A stretch of 64,000 nucleotides of DNA. Source: an uncultured Oscillospiraceae bacterium (GTDB taxonomy: Bacteria; Bacillota; Clostridia; Oscillospirales; Oscillospiraceae). Position 1 is the stretch's first letter. Each line of letters begins with the position of its first letter. The stretch covers positions 7,902-71,901 of the forward strand of contig CAJUEG010000005.1 in assembly GCA_910584835.1 (NCBI GenBank). The letters run 5' to 3'. A model generated the notes under the pieces. The model did not search any database, had not been told where the DNA came from, and saw only the letters and a list, made by a program, of their open reading frames with translations. Of the stretch, positions 16,066 to 24,800 are shown piece by piece. The position numbers and the translations under genes were made by a program.

Positions 16066-17384
16066 TGGCCTACGACAAGATCATCCCCATACACCACCGG
16101 CTGGATCATTGCGTGGACTACGCGCGGAACGAGGAAAAGACCGGCCTGGGCCATGCCCTGGACTACGGGGCGAACCCGGCCAAGGCCCGGCTCGTCACGG
16201 GGATCAACTGTGACCCGGACTGTGCCTACCGGGATATGCAGGCCACCAAGCGCCGCTGGGACAAGAAGGGCGGCATATTGGGCTACCACATCATCCACTC
16301 CTACGCCCCCGGCGAGACCACCCCGGAACAGGCCCACGCCGCCGGGGTGGAGTTTGCCCGCCGCCTGCTGGGGGACCGTTACGAGGCGCTGGTGTGTACC
16401 CACACAGATCGGGAACATCTGCATTGTCACGTTGTTTTCAATTCTGTTTCCTTTGTGGACGGCAGAAAATATCGGAGCGATTTTGAGAGCTACTTTGACA
16501 CCCTGCGGGGCGCCTCAAACGCCGTCAGCCGGGAATTTGGCCTGTCCGTCATTGAGCCGGAGGGCCACGGGAAGCACTACGCCCAATGGGACGCGGAGCG
16601 CACGGGCCGGGGCGATATGTCCCGGTTCATCCGCCAGGACATCGACGCCGCCCTTTTGGAGAGCTTCACGTTCGAGGGCTTTCTGACCGTTTTGCGGCGG
16701 CAGGGCTACGGGGTGAAGTGCGGCCCCAATGTGAAGCATACCGCCGTCGCCCCGCCTGGGGCTGGCCGGAATTTCCGGCTGGACAGCCTGGGGGACGGGT
16801 ATACCGAGGCCGACATCCGGGCGCGGCTGGCCGCCGCCCGGAGGGGCACGCCACCGCCTCTGCCCCCGCCGCCGCCCGTAGTCCCCCGGCGCTATACCAT
16901 CCGGCGGGGCAACGTCCGGCAGACACCCCGGAAAAAACTCCGCGGGTTCCGGGCCCTCTATGTGTACTATCTGTACCTGCTGGGCGGGCCCCGGCCCACA
17001 CGCCGCCGCCCCGTCCCCTTCTCCGTCCGGGCGGACGTGAAAAAACTGCGCCAGTACCAGCGGCAATGCCAGCTTCTGCGGGAGTACCGCATTGATGATG
17101 ATGGGCAGCTCGCCATGCTGGGAGAGGCGCTCCAGGCACAGATCGACGCCCTGGTGGATCAGCGGCGGGAGCTGTACGGCAGAAAGCGGCAGGGCGAGGA
17201 CGCAGAGGCGGCAATCGCCGCTATCAACACCCGCCTGCGCCAGCTTCGCCGGGATCTGAAAACCTGCGGGCGGGTGGCGGCAGACATTCCCCGCATCCGG
17301 GGGCAGCTCCAGGCAGACCGGGAACAGGACAAACAGCGCCAGACCCACCCAGAGCGGGACCGTTCCCACGGCCCCGCCCGGTAA
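16065..17384 (+). CDS. Relaxase (MobA/VirD2-like)
   Basis: 439 residues from ATG 16065, overlapping mobC. The three-histidine metal site HTDREHLHCHVVFN is at about residues 113-126, and a tyrosine-containing N-terminal segment (HHRLDHCVDYARN) supplies the likely nicking Tyr. The C-terminal half is Arg/Pro-rich with a coiled coil. It nicks oriT, stays bound to the 5' end and pilots the strand to the VirD4 coupling protein. It matches relaxases of Tn1549-family elements. The last ~60 residues are highly charged and low in complexity. Confidence 0.9.
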   Translation: MAYDKIIPIHHRLDHCVDYARNEEKTGLGHALDYGANPAKARLVTGINCDPDCAYRDMQATKRRWDKKGGILGYHIIHSYAPGETTPEQAHAAGVEFARRLLGDRYEALVCTHTDREHLHCHVVFNSVSFVDGRKYRSDFESYFDTLRGASNAVSREFGLSVIEPEGHGKHYAQWDAERTGRGDMSRFIRQDIDAALLESFTFEGFLTVLRRQGYGVKCGPNVKHTAVAPPGAGRNFRLDSLGDGYTEADIRARLAAARRGTPPPLPPPPPVVPRRYTIRRGNVRQTPRKKLRGFRALYVYYLYLLGGPRPTRRRPVPFSVRADVKKLRQYQRQCQLLREYRIDDDGQLAMLGEALQAQIDALVDQRRELYGRKRQGEDAEAAIAAINTRLRQLRRDLKTCGRVAADIPRIRGQLQADREQDKQRQTHPERDRSHGPAR

Positions 17385-17414
17385 AAATCCAACATCGAAA
17401 GGCAGGTGAATCCA

Positions 17415-18038
17415 ATGGACGTGAGCGCCGAGGCCGCCGATCTGGTGGTGAAGGAGGGCATCCAGGCCACCGAGAGCGCGGTGAAGCTGGCAGGCTCCGC
17501 GCTGAAAAATGTGGCGGCGCTGCTGCTGGCCTTGAAGCGCCAGGACAATAAGGTGGTGGGCAAGACCAACGCCAAGCGGCTGGCCCGCGACCCCGCCCCC
17601 GCCGTAGTGATCCCGCTGAAGCGGGAAGATCGGGGGCGGTTCAAGAAGCTGGCCCAGGAGTACGGCATTTTGTACTTCATCGCGCAGAAAAAGGGCAACA
17701 CCAGCGGCTATATCAATGTGGTGTCCAATCAGAACTACGCCGCCCAGCTTAACGCCGTGATGGAGGCCATGGGCTATCCCATCCCCCAGCGGGCCCAGGA
17801 GGAAAACGCGCCAAAAAAAGCGAGCCCCCGTGTTCCACAAGAGAAGTCCTCGCCAGAGCGCGGGACTGGCTCGACTCCCTCCCCGACAGCAAGTGCGGCT
17901 ACTGAACAGGACGTGCCCGCCGAGCTGAAGGAATCCGTGCGGGCCCGTTTGGAGGGGCTGAAAGCCATGTCGGGGCAGGGCCGCACCCAGGGCAGAACCC
18001 AGGAAAAGACCCACAGGCGGGGCAAAGACACCCGATAA
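17415..18038 (+). CDS. PcfB-like (DUF3801) conjugation protein
   Basis: 207 residues. ATG 17415 (MDVSAEAADLVVKEG) fits the PcfB family start; an in-frame GTG nine bases earlier is less likely. PcfB of enterococcal pCF10 binds the relaxase and aids docking at the coupling protein. Residues 1-140 carry the conserved core (YGILYFIAQKKGNTSGY...); the rest is a Ser/Pro/Arg-rich tail. It lies directly after the relaxase. Confidence 0.75.
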   Translation: MDVSAEAADLVVKEGIQATESAVKLAGSALKNVAALLLALKRQDNKVVGKTNAKRLARDPAPAVVIPLKREDRGRFKKLAQEYGILYFIAQKKGNTSGYINVVSNQNYAAQLNAVMEAMGYPIPQRAQEENAPKKASPRVPQEKSSPERGTGSTPSPTASAATEQDVPAELKESVRARLEGLKAMSGQGRTQGRTQEKTHRRGKDTR

Positions 18039-18058
18039 TCTGAAAAGGAGGAATTTTT

Positions 18059-18940
18059 ACGCCCAGTATCAGCGATATCATCAAAAACAAGACCACCCGC
18101 GACCAGGCGCGCACCGAGCAGCGCCAGATGGAGCGGGAGAGCCTGTCCGCCATGCGGGACGGCTCCCTCAGCATGATCACCAGCAGCCCCGAACACTATC
18201 AGCAGTACCTGGATTTGCAGGCGGACAACATCCATTGCAGCGTGGGCAACGTGGCCCTCACCATGGCCCAGCTCCAGGGGGCCACCAAGATCGGCACCAC
18301 CTCCTACTGGCACAGCCTGGGCCGCTATGTGCGGGACGACGCCATCAGCGCCGGGGCCACGGTGTTCGTGCCGCCCCGCAACAAGCAGTACCGGGGCTAC
18401 TTCATGGGCAGCTACTATGACGTGAGCCAGACCACGGGCAAGCCCCTGCCCGACCCGGTTCCCCTGGAGGGGAAGGGGCCCCGGATGGAGGCGGCGCTGG
18501 CCGCGCTGATGGACCAGTCCCCGGTGACGGTGGCCGAGAGCAAGGAGATCGAGGCCCCGGCCTTCTATGACCCGGAGCGGCTTACCATCTTCATCAACCC
18601 GGACTACAGCCACGCGGCGGTGTTCGCCGCCCTCGCCGCCGAGATCCCCCTGGCCCGCGCCCATGACCGGGGCTACAACGGGAACTTCAAGCGGGAGTTT
18701 TACGCCCTGGACGCGCAGAGCGCGGGCTACATGGTGTGCCGCCGCTTTGGAGTGGAGTGCCCCCAGCCGGAAATGGCAAAACACGTGGGCGGCAGCTATA
18801 ACGGCCTCCCGCCCTCCGTCTGCGGCGAAATGCTGGAAAAGGTTCGGGACGCCGCCCGGAATATGGGCAATGGCATCGAGCAGGCCATCAACCCCCGGCA
18901 GCAGGAGCGGGGCAGTCAGAACCGCCGCCACAGCCGGTAA
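18059..18940 (+). CDS. DUF3849-like conjugation-region protein, apparent ACG start
   Basis: 293 residues if translation starts at ACG 18059, seven bases after an ideal AAAAGGAGG. The frame has a TGA at 18041 and no ATG, GTG or TTG until 18128, which would discard 23 conserved-looking residues (PSISDIIKNKTTRDQARTEQ) and the RBS. The chain contains NVALTMAQLQGATKIGT, GATVFVPPRNKQYRGYFMGSYYDVSQT and a C-terminal peptidase-like half without a clear HExxH. From memory, DUF3849-like proteins occur in Tn1549 elements; function unknown. ACG is a weak start and should keep expression low. Confidence 0.7.
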   Translation, partial: TPSISDIIKNKTTRDQARTEQRQMERESLSAMRDGSLSMITSSPEHYQQYLDLQADNIHCSVGNVALTMAQLQGATKIGTTSYWHSLGRYVRDDAISAGATVFVPPRNKQYRGYFMGSYYDVSQTTGKPLPDPVPLEGKGPRMEAALAALMDQSPVTVAESKEIEAPAFYDPERLTIFINPDYSHAAVFAALAAEIPLARAHDRGYNGNFKREFYALDAQSAGYMVCRRFGVECPQPEMAKHVGGSYNGLPPSVCGEMLEKVRDAARNMGNGIEQAINPRQQERGSQNRRHSR

Positions 18941-18969
18941 AGCGGCGCCATCAGGCGGCCCTATTCAGC

Positions 18970-19212
18970 GGTGTGTTCCCCCCGCGGAGGGTACGCCACC
19001 GGCCACCCCCAGTCAAGGCCGGGCGGTTGTTTCACAACCGCCCGCGAGCCGGCCAGTCTGCGGACTGGCCGGGCCTTGACAGGCGGCGTCCGGCGGCGTA
19101 TTCGGGCATTAAGGGGAACACACCCCAAATGCCGCCCAGGGGCGGCATTTGCCATCCTGGGAAACGGCAGATTTCCCTTGCCCCCAGCGGCCAGCGCCCC
19201 GGCGCTGGCCGC
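18970..19212 (+). ncRNA. Highly structured non-coding block, candidate structured RNA
   Basis: Nested stems: GGTGTGTTCCCC (18970-18981) with GGGGAACACACC (19113-19124); TACGCCACCGG (18992-19002) with CCGGCGGCGTA (19090-19100), 10 of 11 pairs; GTCAAGGC (19012-19019) with GCCTTGAC (19073-19080). Inside is a three-way junction with GGGCGGTTGT-TTC-ACAACCGCCC (19021-19043) and CCGGCCAGTC-TGCG-GACTGGCCGG (19049-19072). Further hairpins follow at 19127-19150 and 19187-19212. No coding frame is convincing here. It could be an RNA regulator of the downstream genes or a DNA structure such as an oriT; no known RNA family was recognised. Confidence 0.65.
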
Positions 19213-19241
19213 CCACCTTATATGATATGGAGGAACACCCA

Positions 19242-20129
19242 ATGAAACGAGCATCCACCCTTTTCCTGGCGGCGCTCATGGTATGCCTGCTGGCTGTCCC
19301 GGCCTACGCCGCCAGCTTCTACCCCATTTCCGTGGAGGAATACACCTATGGCCCCCTGGACGAGCTGCGTATCGACAAGGTGTACCAGCTCTCCCGGAGC
19401 GATGACCCCAAGGACATCCCCACTGGGGACTTTGACCGGGGCGGCTATCACTACGTTCTGCTGGATGTGGTGAAAACGGATCAGAGCGAGACAGACGCCA
19501 AGGATTACACCGAGATCGTCACCCTGGAAACCGACACCAAGGACATGGCCGTGATCATCCAGCAGTTGGAGCTGTCCATGGAGGTCACCACCGAGGACGG
19601 CTACACCGGCACCCTCATGCCTGACTACCCCGGCATCACCGTGGAGGCCAAGGGCTACAAGACCAGCTCCCGCACCGTTACCGCCACCCGCGCCTACCCC
19701 AACCTGTCCGACGCCGATACCTCCCTGATCCCCCGGACGATCCAGGACGGCGGGCGCACCCTGACCCTGGCGGACGTCCAGTGGGAGGAGGCCGGGGGCT
19801 TCTACAACGCCGCCGCCACCTACAGCGGCACCGCCAGCAGCAAGTACGCCACCGGCTATATCGCCACGGTGGAGTACAAGGGGGAAGTGACCCGGACGAG
19901 CTGTGACACCGTACTCTACACCGCCACTTTCGCGTCTCATGGTGAGACACATTTTGAGAACAGCCCCCAGCCCACCCAGGCCCCCGCCGGGACAGAAGCC
20001 CCGGACAGCGCGGGCATGAACTGGGCCGTGCTGGTGATCCCCGCCGCGCTGCTGCTGGGGCTGGCCGGGTTCGGCGGCTGGAAGCTGGTGAACTACATCA
20101 AGGACAAGAAAAGAGGTTATGTGAAATGA
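19242..20129 (+). CDS. Membrane-anchored secreted protein of the surface module
   Basis: 295 residues from ATG 19242 (RBS GGAGGAAC). Residues 1-25 are a signal peptide ending AYAAS. The body (FYPISVEEYTYGPLDELRIDKVYQLS) is a beta-rich conserved element protein of unknown function. A threonine/proline stretch leads to a C-terminal membrane helix (MNWAVLVIPAALLLGLAGF) and a Lys-rich tail. One copy of the dispersed palindrome lies inside the coding region and is translated as ASHGETHF. The stop overlaps the sortase start (ATGA). Confidence 0.7.
   Translation: MKRASTLFLAALMVCLLAVPAYAASFYPISVEEYTYGPLDELRIDKVYQLSRSDDPKDIPTGDFDRGGYHYVLLDVVKTDQSETDAKDYTEIVTLETDTKDMAVIIQQLELSMEVTTEDGYTGTLMPDYPGITVEAKGYKTSSRTVTATRAYPNLSDADTSLIPRTIQDGGRTLTLADVQWEEAGGFYNAAATYSGTASSKYATGYIATVEYKGEVTRTSCDTVLYTATFASHGETHFENSPQPTQAPAGTEAPDSAGMNWAVLVIPAALLLGLAGFGGWKLVNYIKDKKRGYVK
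19934..19948. repeat. Dispersed palindrome copy 6, inside a coding region
   Basis: GTCTCA-TGG-TGAGAC, the only copy embedded in a clear open frame. It is read through in frame without a stop. Confidence 0.9.
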
Positions 20130-20932
20130 AGAAACGTTTGATGGGCCTCACGGCGGCGTCCTGCCTGCTGGCGGCCCTGGCCCTGCCCGGCTATGCGCAG
20201 GACTACAACTTCAAGGCCCCCTCCGCCGGGGACTTTGGGACGCCCACCAGCGATGATACCATCTACGAGTGGATCGACCCCAACGTGGACAGGAGCAAGA
20301 ACAGCGCCCTGATCCCGCCCGGCTTCGGCACCCCGTCCAGCTACCTCCCCAACTTCGGGGAGTTCCTGACCCCCAACCTTGCGGCGGGCGGGCCGCTGAA
20401 CGGAGGCAACCTGATCCCTGGCACCGTGGGGACGGCCACCCTGCCCGGCACCCCCGGCACGAACGGCGGCACCGGCTATCCCACTGTGGACTATCCCACC
20501 GCCAGCGGCCCCGTCACCGCTTTTACCGAGCTGACCCCCGACCTGTACTACAGCGACGGCAGCCTGGGCACCCTGAAAATCCCCTCCATCGGCCTGACCG
20601 TGAAGGTGTACGAGGGCACCGGCAGCGCGCCCCTGCTGAAAGGGGCGGGTCACTTCACCGGCACCACCGCCTGGGATGGAAACTACTGTCTGGCAGGCCA
20701 CAACCGGGGCGTGAGGAATGACTTTGGCAAAATCCACACCCTGCGCACCGGCGATACCATCAGTTTGTCAACGCCCCTGGGCACCCGCACCTATTCCGTC
20801 ACCAGCGTGTCCAAGGTGGGCGTCACCGACACCTCCATGCTGGAGGCCACCGCCGACAACTGTATCACGCTCTTTACCTGCGTGGAAAATCAGCCCGCCT
20901 ACCGTTGGTGTGTCCGGGCCGTGGCCGGATAG
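20126..20932 (+). CDS. Sortase (class D-like)
   Basis: 268 residues with a signal/anchor segment at residues 1-24, a Gly/Pro/Thr-rich linker, then the sortase barrel. GTLKIPSIGLTVKVYEG begins the domain. Catalytic His is in LAGHNRG (near residue 191), Cys in LFTCVENQ (near 252) and Arg in AYRWCVR (near 262). Sortases join LPxTG-type proteins to the wall or to each other. It overlaps the preceding gene by ATGA and precedes the giant SpaA-repeat protein, which ends in LPTTGY, the likely substrate. Confidence 0.85.
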   Translation: MKKRLMGLTAASCLLAALALPGYAQDYNFKAPSAGDFGTPTSDDTIYEWIDPNVDRSKNSALIPPGFGTPSSYLPNFGEFLTPNLAAGGPLNGGNLIPGTVGTATLPGTPGTNGGTGYPTVDYPTASGPVTAFTELTPDLYYSDGSLGTLKIPSIGLTVKVYEGTGSAPLLKGAGHFTGTTAWDGNYCLAGHNRGVRNDFGKIHTLRTGDTISLSTPLGTRTYSVTSVSKVGVTDTSMLEATADNCITLFTCVENQPAYRWCVRAVAG

Positions 20933-20941
20933 GGCAAAAAT

Positions 20942-20970
20942 TTGACGCTTTTCCCCGTTTTTGATACAAT
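20942..20970 (+). promoter_or_regulatory. Promoter of the stalk/peptidase-like gene
   Basis: TTGACG (20942-20947) and TACAAT (20965-20970), 17-bp spacer, 45 bases before ATG 21015. Confidence 0.65.
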
Positions 20971-21014
20971 ATCATTAGAGAAAGACCCTAAAAAACAAAT
21001 GGGAGGTATCAAAA

Positions 21015-21731
21015 ATGAGGAACAAGTATCTGCAATTTGGTTTGGGCATGATCGTGGGCGGCCTGCTGTGTGGCACCACGGCAGCGGCGGCGGACTATCT
21101 GCAAGCCAGACCCAGCACACAGACCTTCTATCTCAGCGGCCAGCCCGTCCAGTTTGAGGCATATGCCATCCATGGCAATAACTTTGTAAAGCTGCGGGAC
21201 ATCGGGCAGGCCGTTGACTTCGGTGTGACCTATGATGGAACCACCAACAGCGTTTACATCGACCCCAGCGCGCATTATGAACAGGAGGTGACGCCACCTG
21301 CACAGACCACGCCCGCCCCCTCCGCTGCGGTGACGGAAGAAAGCGTACAGGCGGTATTGGCCCAGCTCAAAGAAACCTACCCGTCCGGCACCCTGTACGG
21401 GGCCCCTTATATTTCCAGTTCGGGCGGGCCATACCGTGTCAGTGAAGTCTATTGCGCGGGCTGGGCGGTAAAGTGTTCGGACGCCGCCTTTGGAAGTCTG
21501 CCCTGGAGGAAGATCGAAAGGCCGGACTGGAACCAAATCCGCCCCGGCGACCTTGTGGAGTACACCAGCGATGAAACAAATCATGTTGTGGTGGTTGTAC
21601 GAAAGACTGACGAATGTATTTTTGTTACGGAAAGCGGCCTGAACAATAAGACCCGGTGGGGCGGGCAGTATTTCCGCTGGTGGCTGGAAGAACAGCCTGA
21701 GTATATCCTGTTTACAAGATATCCCCAATAA
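21015..21731 (+). CDS. Exported protein with stalk-like and CHAP/NlpC-like domains
   Basis: 238 residues with GGGAGG upstream of ATG 21015. An uncleaved or cleavable hydrophobic start (LQFGLGMIVGGLLCGTTAAAA) is followed by a copper-amine-oxidase-N-like module (QPVQFEAYAIHGNNFVKLRDIG), a Thr/Pro linker, and a C-terminal part with YCAGWAVKCSD, RPGDLVEYTSDETNHVVVVV and WRWWLEE-like aromatic residues. The Cys and His placement recalls CHAP/NlpC amidases, so it may remodel peptidoglycan or bind the wall; this assignment is tentative. It has its own promoter. Confidence 0.6.
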   Translation: MRNKYLQFGLGMIVGGLLCGTTAAAADYLQARPSTQTFYLSGQPVQFEAYAIHGNNFVKLRDIGQAVDFGVTYDGTTNSVYIDPSAHYEQEVTPPAQTTPAPSAAVTEESVQAVLAQLKETYPSGTLYGAPYISSSGGPYRVSEVYCAGWAVKCSDAAFGSLPWRKIERPDWNQIRPGDLVEYTSDETNHVVVVVRKTDECIFVTESGLNNKTRWGGQYFRWWLEEQPEYILFTRYPQ

Positions 21732-21757
21732 TCCCAATCCCTATATGCCCATATTCA

Positions 21758-21792
21758 AAAGAAATAAATCTCACCATGAGACACATTTCTTT
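21758..21792. repeat. Dispersed palindrome copy 7
   Basis: AAAGAAAT-AAA-TCTCA-CCA-TGAGA-CAC-ATTTCTTT. Eight outer base pairs, specific to this copy. Confidence 0.9.
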
Positions 21793-21855
21793 CCACCACT
21801 GGCAGGGCCAGACTGTGAAAACGGTCTGGCCCTGTCCCATTAAGGAGGTATAAGT

Positions 21856-24800
21856 TTGAAGCAAAAAACCATCAACCGTATTGTGTCCCTGCTTTTGGCG
21901 CTGGTATGCGCCGTGGGCCTGCTGCCCCTGTCCGCCTTCGCCGCTGGGTTGTCCAGCGCCCCCGGCTCCATCACGCAGAAGTCCTCGGACTACATGAAGA
22001 TCAACGGCAAATCTGTCCGCTATAAGGCCGCCAGCAGCGCCATCAACAGCGTGGGCCTGCCTTATGTTTTTGACGAACAGGTGACGGTTCCGGGTTATGG
22101 CGATGTTCGCGCCCTGTGCGCCTATCAGAAGGGCACCCTGGGCCCCGCCGCCAACGGCCAGAAGTGGAACTACAAAGAGGAAGTGAACAACGCCTCGCTG
22201 CGGGTTCTGCTGACCTACATTTATTCCTTCACCTACAATGATTTTACCGCCGCCGGGGACGCTGCCGGCCTGGGATCGTGGACGCAGTATTGGTCCGATA
22301 TCTGGTTCATGGTGGCCCAGGCTGGGAGCTGGCTTTATGAGCATGGCACCATCCTGGACGTGAACAGCAACCGGGAGGGCTTTATCGAGCAGATGGCCGA
22401 GGAATTTGTGGCCGCCATGAAGCTGTACCATGACACCTACGGCCAGTCCTCCTGGATCACGGATTGGAACAAAATCGGCACGCACAGCATCATTGACAGC
22501 TCGGACGGCGGCAAAACCGGCAACTCCGCCTATGACTACATCGCTACTGGGGTAAACCTGGTATTGGATCACCCGGAGTATTTTCACAACTATCATTTGT
22601 GGATGTACGACTGGGACAAAAGCCAGCCCTGGAAGCTGGCGGGCCAGTCCGGGGTGCCCATGCAGCGGCTTTTGATCGCCGTGCCGGAGGACAGCCCGAT
22701 TGACGATACCCTTCAGCTCACCGTGAAAAAACTGGAGGCGGGCAGTAATAAGCCGATGGCCGGGGTTTCCTTCAAAATTGAGAACGCGGCTGACCCCGGT
22801 GCCTTCTCCGTCACCCGCACCACCGGCGTGGACGGCACCTTGACGCTGACCGACGCGGACGGGCTCACCGCGGGCCAGTACCTGATCACCGAGGAAGCCG
22901 TGCCGGAGGGGTATGTGGCGCAGACTACCTCCCAGCTCGTCACCGTCCTGCCCAACGGTTCCGCCAACAGCGTGTTCACCTTCTACAACGAGCCGACCAC
23001 GACAACGACCACCCCCGGCACCGGCTCCGTCCGTAAGGTAAACGCCGATAACCCCACCGAGGGCATCCCCGGCGCTGTCATTCGTATCACCAGCGTGAAG
23101 CTGGATGACGGCGGCAGCTACTTCGGGGAGTTCGTCACCAAGGAGGGCGGCTACATTTCCAAGGAAGATTTGGATTTTTCCACCCTGCCCACCGGGGCAT
23201 ATCTCGCGGAGGAGATCACCCCGCCCGAGGGCTTCATCCTCAGTTCCGACGTGTCCAAGGTGAAGCAGCCCTTTGTGTGGGACGGCAAAACCGACGTGTC
23301 CCTGGTGTTTGAAAATTCGGCCAAGGTCAAGGTCCAACTCAAAAAGGTGGACGAGAGCGGCCAGCCCCTGGCCGGGGCCATCTTCGTGGTTTTGCGGGAC
23401 GGGCAGGTGATCGCCACCGAGGAAACCGGGCCGGACGGCACCATCACCGTGTCCCACGTCACCGAGGGTTACTACGAGTTCCGAGAGGTGTCCGTACCCG
23501 CCCCCTTTGATGTGGACAGGTCGCCGGTGGGCGTCCACGTCAACGCCGAGGATTTGCAGGGGGAACAGACCATCCTGGTCGAGAAAATGAACCATCACAA
23601 GCGGGCCTTGACCGTTTCCAAGCGCGATCTGGAAACGGGCGCGCCCGTACCCAACACTTCCTTCCATATCCACGGCGTCAACCTGGGCTATGAAAACGAT
23701 GTGGTGACGGGCGCGGACGGCACCGTTACCCTGTCCGATATGCCCAGCGGGTGCTACGAGATCACCGAAACGGACGTGCCCGCGCCCTACCTGCTGGACG
23801 AAAACAACCGCAAGACCGTCTGGATCGACGCCGCCAAAGACCAGGACGTGGTGGCGGACTTCCGCAACAGCACCCGGCCCGGCCTGCGCATTTTGAAACA
23901 GGATCAGCAGACAGGGGCTCCCATCGAGGGCGCAACCTTTTTGGTGGAGGAAGTCAACGGCGGCTACAATGACCAGCACCTTACCGACAAGGACGGCCTG
24001 ATCGTGCTGGACGGCCTGCGGCCCGGCGCGTACACCATCACGGAGGTGAAGCCCGCCCCCGGCTATGTGGGGGACGACACCCCCCGCACGGTCTATCTGG
24101 AAGAAAACCGTACCTGCATCGTGGAGCTGACCAACCTGCGTAAGCCCGATCTGAAGATCGTGAAGGAGGACAGTATCACCCACAGCCCCATTGAGCACGT
24201 CAAATTCCAGGTGTGGCGGGGCAGCGATGACACCATCACTGGAGAGCTGAACGACCTGGGCACCTTCTACACAGACAAAAACGGCGTGATCCTGTTGGAG
24301 AAGCTGGAAACGGGCTGGTATCGGGTGAAGGAGCTGGAGCCCGCCCCCGGCTACACCATCAAGCAGCCGGACACCCAGGACATCTATTTGAAGGCCGGGG
24401 AAACCTACGTTGCCCGCTTTGAGAACACCCCGAAAAACGCCATCGTGGTGGAGAAATATGACAATGTGACCCACGAGGCTTTACCCGGCTGTACCTACCA
24501 GCTCCGCTGGCTGGGTGGTTCCTCCGGCACAGGCGGCACCGTGATCGGCCAGAAGGTGACAGACAAAAACGGCATCGCCATGTGGACAGGGTTGGAGCCG
24601 GGGACCTATCTCATTGAAGAAGTAGACCCTGCCGATGGCTATTCCATCATCCAGTCCAGTGAAACGGTTTTCCTGGCTGACAGCGGGGAGCAGAGCGTTG
24701 TCACCGTCCGTTTTTCCAATTCGCCGGATGGCAGTTTGTTGATCCGTAAGGTGTGCGCCACCAATCCCTCCGTCACCCTCCAGAACGCCGAGTTCAAGGT

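Noticed and set aside
21712..24474. 920-codon minus-strand ORF opposite the SpaA-repeat adhesin
   Set aside because: Composition shadow of a GC-rich gene with clear domains on the other strand.
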